Source: Nitrososphaerales archaeon TH1920
GTDB taxonomy: Archaea > Thermoproteota > Nitrososphaeria > Nitrososphaerales > Nitrososphaeraceae
Length of the DNA stretch: 8,874 nucleotides
Direction: 5' to 3'
NCBI GenBank assembly: GCA_014523495.1
Contig: JAATVM010000177.1
Span: 1 to 8,874, forward strand
Program-made: the position numbers and the translations under genes
The notes under the pieces: generated by a model
What the model was told of the DNA's origin: nothing
What the model saw: the letters and a program-made list of their open reading frames with translations, nothing else
Database searches by the model: none
Shown here: positions 1-5,218 of the stretch, piece by piece
Position numbering within the stretch: the stretch's first letter is position 1
Layout of the letters: each line of letters begins with the position of its first letter

Positions 1-538
1 ACGCAATGTTAAGATTAAGCCCAAGCTTCATGTAGTTGGCGGCACCATCTTGATTACCTACATAAAATATTTTCTTGCTAAAATTGAGTAAAATCTTTCT
101 ACATTTTTCAAATATTTTCTTATTCCCAGAAACAATAGATATCACATCCCCTTTCATTGTTGCGTCTGGACCTCCCATTATTGGAGCCTGAATAATTCCA
201 TATCCTCCTTTTTTCATCTGGCCGGCACAATAGATGGAATCTTCTGGTAATACTGTACTAGTGTCTACGACAGTGAGTTGATTGTTATTGCAGTGAACCA
301 ATCCGTTATCACCAAACAAAATTTCTTTTACTGCATGACCGTCCGTAACGCTAATAATTATAAAATTACAGTTCTTTCCTAACATCATAGGGTGTTCCAT
401 TCTAATTGCACCCTCTTTTACTAGTTCATTTGATCTTTCTTTGGTTCGGTTATACAAATAAACTTCAAATCCTCTTTTTAAGAATCTATGAGCTATTGCA
501 GATCCCATCAATCCGTTTCCAATAATTCCAATCTTCAT
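1..538 (-). CDS. NAD(P)-dependent beta-hydroxyacid dehydrogenase (HIBADH / semialdehyde reductase family), 3' end cut by window edge
   Basis: Read from ATG at 538, this gives 179 residues and then leaves the window, so roughly the C-terminal 40% of a protein normally near 290 residues is missing. The N-terminal Rossmann motif is GNGLMG (residues 7-12). N30-R31-T32 at the end of the second strand is the pattern usually linked to NADP(H) preference. DTSTVLP (92-98) is the substrate-binding signature, APIMGG (118-123) the conserved turn before the interdomain region, and K171 in YMKLGLN matches the family's catalytic lysine, with N175 after it. The family oxidises 3-hydroxyisobutyrate or reduces glyoxylate, tartronate or succinate semialdehyde. 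The substrate cannot be read from this fragment. It is divergent from a succinate-semialdehyde dehydrogenase, which makes a semialdehyde substrate attractive but unproven. No Shine-Dalgarno is visible, and a TATA-like box about 25-30 bases upstream suggests a leaderless transcript. Confidence 0.88.
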   Translation of the reverse strand, partial: MKIGIIGNGLMGSAIAHRFLKRGFEVYLYNRTKERSNELVKEGAIRMEHPMMLGKNCNFIIISVTDGHAVKEILFGDNGLVHCNNNQLTVVDTSTVLPEDSIYCAGQMKKGGYGIIQAPIMGGPDATMKGDVISIVSGNKKIFEKCRKILLNFSKKIFYVGNQDGAANYMKLGLNLNIA

Positions 539-559
539 AAAATAGTATCTTAACTGTAG

Positions 560-568
560 AAATTTAAG
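560..568 (-). promoter_or_regulatory. Candidate TATA box (box A) for the hydroxyacid dehydrogenase gene
   Basis: On the minus strand the sequence CTTAAATTT lies about 22-30 bases before the ATG at 538. This is where an archaeal TATA box would sit for a leaderless or nearly leaderless mRNA. The gene has no Shine-Dalgarno, which agrees with that. In AT-rich DNA such a match is weak evidence alone. Confidence 0.35.
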
Positions 569-693
569 ATTTTTCAAAATCGGTGAAGGTACAAACCGCC
601 CTTAGCTAGTCCAATGTTTGATTTTTATTTAATTAGAATAAGACAAGATCTCATAATCTCATATTCAGTAACGAATAAATCAATTATTATATG

Positions 694-708
694 TATTATT
701 AAATAATA
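694..708. repeat. Perfect 15 bp AT palindrome, possible operator
   Basis: TATTATT (694-700), one central A (701), then AATAATA (702-708) form a perfect inverted repeat with seven-base arms. It sits near the middle of the divergent intergenic region, about 130 bases before the aldehyde dehydrogenase start and 155 from the other start. Dimeric regulators bind sites of this shape. It is pure A/T in AT-rich DNA, so chance is a real alternative. Confidence 0.3.
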
Positions 709-838
709 GCGGTAAGAATGCGCGATTTTTTAACTAAATTTGAGGTTATTTCTGAATGATCTTAGATATTAGATGTTTGTTATTTAACATAGCGCATATG
801 AATATTAATTGCCTCTTTGAATAATTACGGTGTAAATA

Positions 839-2233
839 ATGAATAGCAATGTTGTAACCGTCAATCCTGCTAATGAGCAGATTATTTCTGAGTATAAAAA
901 TATGACAAATGATGAAGTTACCAATATTGTCAATAAATCAAGAGAAGCATTTAGAGGATGGAAAGGTGATGTTCGCACCAGATCGATCATATTGCTTCAA
1001 TTATCTGAGCAATTAAGAAAAGATAAGGAACGCCTCGCTAGAATTGCATCTCAAGAGATGGGAAAACCGATTAAGGAATCTCGTTCAGAGATAGAAAAAT
1101 GTGCCTGGGCCGTTGAATTTTACTCATACAACGGTGACCTACTCCTCAACAATGAATCACTAAACAGTGACGCCAATAAGACCATGATAACTTTCCAACC
1201 TTTGGGAGTAATCGCAAGTATTATGCCGTGGAATTTTCCATACTGGCAGGCATTACGATTTGCAGCACCTTCGTTAATGGCTGGAAATACAATTGTTTTG
1301 AAACCTGCTAGCGCGACAATGCAATGTGGTATAGAGATAGAAAAAATCATACAAAAAAGCGGTGCTCCAGATGGGGTGTTTAACACTATCATTGGTAACT
1401 CAAAAATTGCAGAGATGTTAATTGATTCCAAGATAGATGGAGTTACTTTTACTGGAAGTATTGAAATCGGAGCCAAAGTAGCGCAACGGGCCACCTCACG
1501 GCTAAAAAAATGTGTCCTAGAACTTGGAGGGAGCGATCCATTCATTGTTCTGGATGATGCAGATATTGACAAATCCACGTCAGGAGCCATTAAAGGGAGA
1601 TTTCTAAATTGTGGTCAAAGTTGTGTTGCTTCAAAAAGATTCATTGTCTCAAAGAAAATCTCAAATGAATTTATAGAATCCTTCGTTCAAAAAACAGAGA
1701 AATTAAGAGTCGGAGATCCACTGTCTGACAATACTGACATAGGACCACTATCAAGTATAAAGAGTTTAGATAATATCGATTCACTGGTAAAGGATGCCAT
1801 AAGTCATGGTGGAGAGCTATTAACTGGAGGGGAAAGGATTGGTAGTGTTGGTGCATTCTACAGACCTACAGTGATAAAAAATGTCAATCCAAATATGCGG
1901 GTGTCAAAAGAAGAAACTTTTGGACCCGTTGCCCCAATAACGATAGTTGAAGATGCTGTTGAAGCCATAAATGTAGCAAACAATTCTGATTTTGGTCTTG
2001 GTGGAAGTATCTGGACGCGGGATTTAGTTAAGGCACAGAAATTATCAATGGAAATGGAATGTGGAATAGTTACTGTCAACAACATGGTTGCTTCTGATCC
2101 AAGAGTTCCTTTTGGCGGTATCAAGCATAGTGGGTTTGGAAGAGAATTATCAAGATATGGTATGCTGGAATTTGTGAATGTAAAATCAGTTAGATTTTAC
2201 GATAAACTTGTTTATGAGCATCCTGGTGACTAA
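839..2233 (+). CDS. Succinate-semialdehyde dehydrogenase (Sad/YneI-type aldehyde dehydrogenase)
   Basis: This 464-residue protein covers the full aldehyde dehydrogenase family and is close in length to E. coli Sad/YneI (about 460), which oxidises succinate semialdehyde to succinate with NAD(P)+. Visible motifs are PWNFP (130-134, N132 oxyanion hole), LKP (K155, cofactor), FTGS (204-207), LELGGSDPFIVL (227-238, E228 general base), GQSC (nucleophile C262), EETFGP (358-363, E359 and F361) and PFGGIKHSGFGRELS (424-438). The KKCVLELGGSDPFIVL stretch and the SGFGRELS ending closely resemble Sad as I remember it. E228 is normally absent from CoA-acylating relatives such as methylmalonate-semialdehyde dehydrogenase, which argues for aldehyde oxidation. 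Thaumarchaeal enzymes of this family have nevertheless been proposed as malonyl-/succinyl-CoA reductases of the carbon-fixation cycle, so direction and acyl acceptor remain open. GGTG at 829-832 supports the ATG. The gene ends in three consecutive in-frame stops. Confidence 0.92.
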   Translation: MNSNVVTVNPANEQIISEYKNMTNDEVTNIVNKSREAFRGWKGDVRTRSIILLQLSEQLRKDKERLARIASQEMGKPIKESRSEIEKCAWAVEFYSYNGDLLLNNESLNSDANKTMITFQPLGVIASIMPWNFPYWQALRFAAPSLMAGNTIVLKPASATMQCGIEIEKIIQKSGAPDGVFNTIIGNSKIAEMLIDSKIDGVTFTGSIEIGAKVAQRATSRLKKCVLELGGSDPFIVLDDADIDKSTSGAIKGRFLNCGQSCVASKRFIVSKKISNEFIESFVQKTEKLRVGDPLSDNTDIGPLSSIKSLDNIDSLVKDAISHGGELLTGGERIGSVGAFYRPTVIKNVNPNMRVSKEETFGPVAPITIVEDAVEAINVANNSDFGLGGSIWTRDLVKAQKLSMEMECGIVTVNNMVASDPRVPFGGIKHSGFGRELSRYGMLEFVNVKSVRFYDKLVYEHPGD

Positions 2234-2384
2234 TAATAGATGAAAATACATAATAAAAATGTCTTGTTTGAAATATTCGCAAGTCATTTATGATTGATAA
2301 TAATTTTCTAATGTGATACTACCACATATAACCTGATATAGCGTGAACCTGTTTGGTGAAATCGAGATAATAAAATCTAACAGA

Positions 2385-2422
2385 TTGTATGAGCTATTCA
2401 ATTTTCATACAAGTAAGTTTTT
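2385..2422. terminator. Hairpin plus T-run between convergent genes
   Basis: TTGTATGA (2385-2392) and TCATACAA (2405-2412) form a perfect eight-base-pair stem with a 12-base loop. On the plus strand five T residues follow at 2418-2422. It lies about 150 bases after the aldehyde dehydrogenase stop and just beyond the end of the convergent DM13 gene, where a terminator is expected. Archaeal termination depends mainly on T-runs, so the stem's role is uncertain. The stretch 2234-2384 holds nothing else I can identify. Confidence 0.4.
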
Positions 2423-2429
2423 ATCAAAA

Positions 2430-3032
2430 TTAAAGTTCTGCACTTCCAAAAAGTACTGAAAATGCTTTGCACCAGATCAAAACCATATTGTACTTGGATG
2501 AATCGACTTGAGGTATTTCATAGTTCTGATGACCAATATTGCCTTTTAATCTTCCAACTTTCACTGAATCGGATGCTTTTGTATCTGTTGAGATATACGT
2601 AAAGGTCAGGGCAGTTGGTAGATTTAAAATCTTCTAGTCTTAATAATGATTTTCCATCAGCAAATGTAAAAATTTTGACCATACCACTAACATCATGAAG
2701 TCCATCCCAACGCCTTCAAAACTTACTGTTAATGTGTTGTTTATACTACTTGAATCCATTCTGGTCACATCTTCCGTTACTGTACTATTGTATTTCGCAG
2801 CTATCACCATTATATTATCAATCTGCTGTGAAGTCATATTTTTTACGATACTTGTTCTTTCATCTTCAGTTAAATTCATGAATTTACTAAAGTCCATATT
2901 TTCTTTAATTTCGCTATTCAAGCCCGGTAGAGGTTCATCTACAGTTTTACTTGTAAAAAGTGAGGAAAGAGTAGAATTCCTGCTACAATTGCAAGAGACA
3001 ATCGCAATAATTATTCCAATCTTTACGACCAT
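2430..3032 (-). pseudogene. DM13-domain lipoprotein, interrupted by two frameshifts
   Basis: Three frames on the minus strand join into one recognisable protein of about 201 residues. Part one (from ATG 3032; a TTG at 3038 would add two residues) has a short hydrophobic signal ending in the lipobox-like IVSC (C14), then a linker with NLTEDERTSIVKNMTSQQID. At 2706-2708 the frame must change, as if one G were lost from a GGGG run. Part two then reads HDVSGMVKIFTFADGKSLLR and NCPDLYVYL. At about 2590-2594 a second change, as if two bases were lost from a CTCT repeat, leads into GRLKGNIGHQNYEIP and VLIWCKAFSVLFGSAEL, ending in TAA at 2432-2430. These are hallmarks of DM13, a domain proposed to act in extracytoplasmic redox or electron transfer. 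Without correction, translation stops at 2640 before most of the domain. The total loss is three bases, so first and last parts share a frame. Real decay and sequencing error are both possible. Confidence 0.82.
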
Positions 3033-3156
3033 TTTCAAGCTTTATATGAATTGACGATGTTGTTATTCTAACTTATTTCAAAAAATGCACTCTTGTTTAG
3101 TATTTTAGCAAACTTTGTAACATAATTTATTTTGAACTCTCATTTTTTTGACATAA

Positions 3157-3166
3157 TACTTTAAGG
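3157..3166 (+). promoter_or_regulatory. Candidate TATA box for the histone operon
   Basis: TACTTTAAGG lies 25-34 bases before the histone ATG at 3191. This spacing puts transcription start at or a few bases before the ATG. No Shine-Dalgarno is present (TTGATTAAAA precedes ATG), which fits a leaderless mRNA. A T-run at 3143-3149 lies just upstream. Confidence 0.4.
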
Positions 3167-3190
3167 CAAACTACCAATACTTGATTAAAA

Positions 3191-3421
3191 ATGACAGATG
3201 GTCCAGAACTTGGTCTTGCCGGTATGTACAGAATCATAAAGAAATCAGGAGGGGAAAGAGTTAGTGAGGAAGCAGCGGACCAACTAAGAAGGATACTAGA
3301 AGAAATCGCGACTAAGATTTCTGATCAGGCCGTTGATCTAAGTATTCATGCTGGAAGAAAAACAATCAAAGCAGAAGATATACAGCTGGCTGCAAAAAAT
3401 TTGCTAAACTTAATACATTAG
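3191..3421 (+). CDS. Archaeal histone
   Basis: A 76-residue single histone-fold protein that dimerises and wraps DNA. It aligns with methanogen HMfB at an offset of four residues. R14 (HMfB R10) is the minor-groove arginine, ERVS (22-25) the first paired loop with R23 (R19), and HAGRKTIKAEDIQLA (53-67) the second loop and third helix. H53 and D63 (HMfB H49, D59) are the residues at the dimer-dimer interface, so assembly beyond the dimer is expected to be possible. R56, K57, T58 and K60 are the DNA contacts. There is a short N-terminal extension before the fold and a short hydrophobic C-terminus, with no eukaryote-like tail. It is the first gene of a tight same-strand cluster: the next start is 36 bases downstream. 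The start is well placed and matches the family. Confidence 0.95.
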   Translation: MTDGPELGLAGMYRIIKKSGGERVSEEAADQLRRILEEIATKISDQAVDLSIHAGRKTIKAEDIQLAAKNLLNLIH

Positions 3422-3457
3422 TTATTAAAAAAAATATCATAGCCACTTGATTTTATC

Positions 3458-4042
3458 ATGTCAAAGGATATTCTGATTGTCGCTCTAACTGGTATGCCTG
3501 GAGCTGGTAAGACTACAGTTGCTAGATACCTATCCCAGAAAGGAATTCCACTTTTAATCATGGGAGATGTAGTTAGAGAGGTTGCAGAGATTGATGGATT
3601 GGAACCCACAAGTGACAACCTTGCGAAACTGATGTTAAGACTTAGAAAGAAGAGCGGGCCCGAGGCTATCGCACACTTGATCGTGGACAAAATCAAGTTA
3701 ATGAAAAAAAAAGATAAGAAATTGAGTGTTGTGATAGTAGATGGGATTAGAAGCATGGCAGAAGTCCAAGTTCTTAGATCGATAGGAAGTGTCAAATTAT
3801 TAGCTATTCATGGTTCAACACTGACCAGATATACCCATGTTAAGGAAAGAAGACGTTCAGACGTACCCTCCACTATCGATGAATTTGACAAGCGCGATAA
3901 AATTGAGATGGAGGTTGGAATAAGTAATGCCATAGCGTTAGCTGACGAAAGTATTTCAAACAATGATATTTCAATACCCGAACTATGCGAACGCAGTTTC
4001 GTTACTGTACAAAAGTGGATTCAAGAAATTGGAATAAAGTGA
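3458..4042 (+). CDS. UPF0200 family P-loop nucleotide kinase-like protein
   Basis: A 194-residue P-loop protein. Walker A is GMPGAGKTT (12-20), followed by MGDVVREVA (35-43) and a Walker B-like strand VVIVDGIRSMAEV (91-103, D95). RRRSDVPSTIDEFDKRD (131-147) is arginine-rich like the lid of nucleotide kinases. ALADESISNN (160-169) matches the family's C-terminal signature. The fold resembles dephospho-CoA and adenylate kinases, and databases often call members dephospho-CoA kinase-like. The real substrate is unknown to me, and archaea have a different, GTP-dependent dephospho-CoA kinase family, so I would not transfer that name. The gene lies 36 bases after the histone and 17 bases before the UPF0201 gene. 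The neighbourhood of the last two is conserved in many archaea, suggesting a shared role in RNA or nucleotide metabolism. No Shine-Dalgarno is evident. Confidence 0.88.
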   Translation: MSKDILIVALTGMPGAGKTTVARYLSQKGIPLLIMGDVVREVAEIDGLEPTSDNLAKLMLRLRKKSGPEAIAHLIVDKIKLMKKKDKKLSVVIVDGIRSMAEVQVLRSIGSVKLLAIHGSTLTRYTHVKERRRSDVPSTIDEFDKRDKIEMEVGISNAIALADESISNNDISIPELCERSFVTVQKWIQEIGIK

Positions 4043-4059
4043 AAATAGTGTGTTGATAA

Positions 4060-4473
4060 TTGTCCAGAAAGATTGATGATCTTCAAGATGAGAATATTGA
4101 ATTAAAGGTAGAAACTGTTGTTAAGCCATCTGAAGATCCAGAAAAAGTAAAAAAATGTCTACTAAACGTTGCTAATGGATGTCACCCTATAATAAAAAAT
4201 GGATGTTTGGTAGCTACTTGTACAGGAATTCTTTCATTACATCATATACGAGTTGGTGTAAGATCAAAATCCTCTTCTGCCGTTTTGAGAAAACTTTTGG
4301 AATGGAATAGAAAAGATAATCTCACATGGTTCTTATTGAATAAGCAAGCTGCCTACAGTGGTGTGATATCATTGGCTGAACACAATGAAGAATCACCTCT
4401 TGGGCCTATACGAGTCACAATTACTAGTGATAATTTAGATAGAATAATAGAATGGCTGGTTTCGAGCAGATAG
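4060..4473 (+). CDS. UPF0201 (COG1325) family RNA-binding-like protein
   Basis: A 137-residue protein recognised by VETVVKPSEDPEKVKKCL (17-34), by FLLNKQAAYSGVISL (91-105) and by ESPLGPIRVTI (111-121) followed by the closing IEWL. COG1325 was predicted from gene neighbourhood to be an exosome-associated or RNA-binding protein. Structures show an RNA-binding-like fold, and no enzymatic activity is known to me. The start must be the TTG at 4060: the two codons before it are TGA and TAA in the same frame, and no ATG or GTG occurs before the conserved region. It follows the UPF0200 gene after 17 bases, so the two are almost certainly co-transcribed. The N-terminal ten residues or so before the first strand are charged and probably disordered. 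Confidence 0.87.
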   Translation: MSRKIDDLQDENIELKVETVVKPSEDPEKVKKCLLNVANGCHPIIKNGCLVATCTGILSLHHIRVGVRSKSSSAVLRKLLEWNRKDNLTWFLLNKQAAYSGVISLAEHNEESPLGPIRVTITSDNLDRIIEWLVSSR

Positions 4474-4506
4474 GATACCAGCTTAATTTTACATCCAAAT
4501 TCATAT

Positions 4507-4538
4507 TATACTTTTTAGATTTCAAACCCTAAAGTATA
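4507..4538. terminator. Hairpin after the histone/UPF0200/UPF0201 cluster
   Basis: TATACTTT (4507-4514) pairs perfectly with AAAGTATA (4531-4538). Allowing a two-T bulge, AG (4517-4518) also pairs with CT (4529-4530), giving about ten base pairs. It is 34 bases past the UPF0201 stop, and the left arm contains a five-T run at 4512-4516. A transcription end or RNA 3'-end role is plausible. Confidence 0.35.
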
Positions 4539-4579
4539 CCATAAATGGAAACAATACCTTATGACAAATACTGATATCA

Positions 4580-4609
4580 GATCAACACATAATAAGATTA
4601 TTTGTGATC
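4580..4609 (-). terminator. Imperfect hairpin overlapping the Tsr3 stop codon
   Basis: GATCA (4580-4584) pairs with TGATC (4605-4609), and ATAAT (4589-4593) pairs with ATTAT (4597-4601) around an AAG loop. A short mismatched section lies between them. The right arm includes part of the tsr3 stop codon (TGA, 4610-4608). On the minus strand no clear T-run follows, so termination is only one explanation; mRNA 3'-end protection is another. Confidence 0.25.
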
Positions 4610-5132
4610 AACTTTTGTTGCCCAAAATTCTGTTGCCAAAATATTCTAATTCTATTTTTAGTACATCATTGCTATTATCTGCATCTGAGTAATCCTCTAA
4701 TGCATCATGATTTAGTTCTAAAAATGTATGACCCCACTTGAATTTATTTAGCAAACTGATCCCAAATTTTTTTTCTCCAAGTACATAATAACACGCTGAC
4801 AGGGATTCAACGCTTGATAATTTACCAAGCCTTGCATAGTTTACTGGATTTCCCGCCAATAAAGCCGGGATTCTTCTAGCAATTCCTCTCCTCATATATT
4901 TGTGATTTGTTAGGACTCCGTTTGCCTTAGTCCAAGAACAGTCTATAACGCATATCGAATTTGCCAAAATTAGATCAGTTTTGCAAACAACTTCTCTTGC
5001 AAATGGATTTAAAACTAGCATTCTAGGTTGTATGGTTTTAGTAGGTTTAATTGTGCCCAATTTGATCAATTTCAATGCAGTGCATTTTTTTGGATCATCC
5101 TGATTTAACATGAGGGCGAATGCTCGTATCAA
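4608..5132 (-). CDS. tsr3: Tsr3, rRNA aminocarboxypropyltransferase
   Basis: A 174-residue protein of the Tsr3/DUF367 family. The yeast member transfers the 3-amino-3-carboxypropyl group of S-adenosylmethionine to N1-methylpseudouridine 1191 of 18S rRNA. Archaeal members are thought to modify the equivalent small-subunit rRNA site late in maturation. Visible signatures are QDDPKKCTALKL (11-22), LNPFA (41-45), VIDCSW (62-67), RRIPALLAGNPVNYARLGKL (86-105) with SSVES after it, and FKWGHTFLELN (131-141). The length is typical of archaeal forms. The TTG at 5132 is preferred because it keeps the first beta-strand (IRAFALML) before QDDPKKC. It comes directly after an in-frame TAG, and the only alternative, ATG at 5111, would remove that strand. 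The enzyme is convergent with the UPF0201 gene and divergent from the dehydrogenase at 5219. It produces methylthioadenosine, not SAH. Confidence 0.93.
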   Translation of the reverse strand: MIRAFALMLNQDDPKKCTALKLIKLGTIKPTKTIQPRMLVLNPFAREVVCKTDLILANSICVIDCSWTKANGVLTNHKYMRRGIARRIPALLAGNPVNYARLGKLSSVESLSACYYVLGEKKFGISLLNKFKWGHTFLELNHDALEDYSDADNSNDVLKIELEYFGNRILGNKS

Positions 5133-5218
5133 CTATAATTTATTCATGATAAATGACTATCAATAAAACGGTTTCGAGGATTGCCTTCAATCATACGCTT
5201 AGCTAATATTATTTTTGA

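Larger units (their letters stand above)
539..838. other. 300 bp divergent intergenic region
   Basis: This gap separates the start of the hydroxyacid dehydrogenase (minus) from the start of the semialdehyde dehydrogenase (plus). I see no ORF, tRNA or RNA gene in it. It must hold both promoters. The minus-strand TATA candidate is at 560-568. For the plus gene no TATA element stands out, but GGTG at 829-832, six bases before ATG 839, can serve as a short Shine-Dalgarno. The most structured element is the palindrome at 694-708. Confidence 0.7.

Noticed and set aside
1120..1590. A 156-codon minus-strand ORF
   Set aside because: It lies wholly inside the aldehyde dehydrogenase gene, on the opposite strand, and shows no family motif.
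2580..2720. Programmed ribosomal frameshifting in the DM13 gene
   Set aside because: Two shifts of different size would be needed and I see no classic slippery heptamer. DM13 proteins are normally encoded in one frame, so mutation or sequence error is simpler.
2695..3054. A 119-codon plus-strand ORF with hydrophobic stretches, possibly a membrane protein
   Set aside because: It is antisense to the DM13 lipoprotein reading, which has a recognisable family, and its hydrophobicity is the mirror of that gene's codons.
3418..3795. A 125-codon minus-strand ORF
   Set aside because: It is antisense to the UPF0200 gene, whose Walker A and other motifs are clear.
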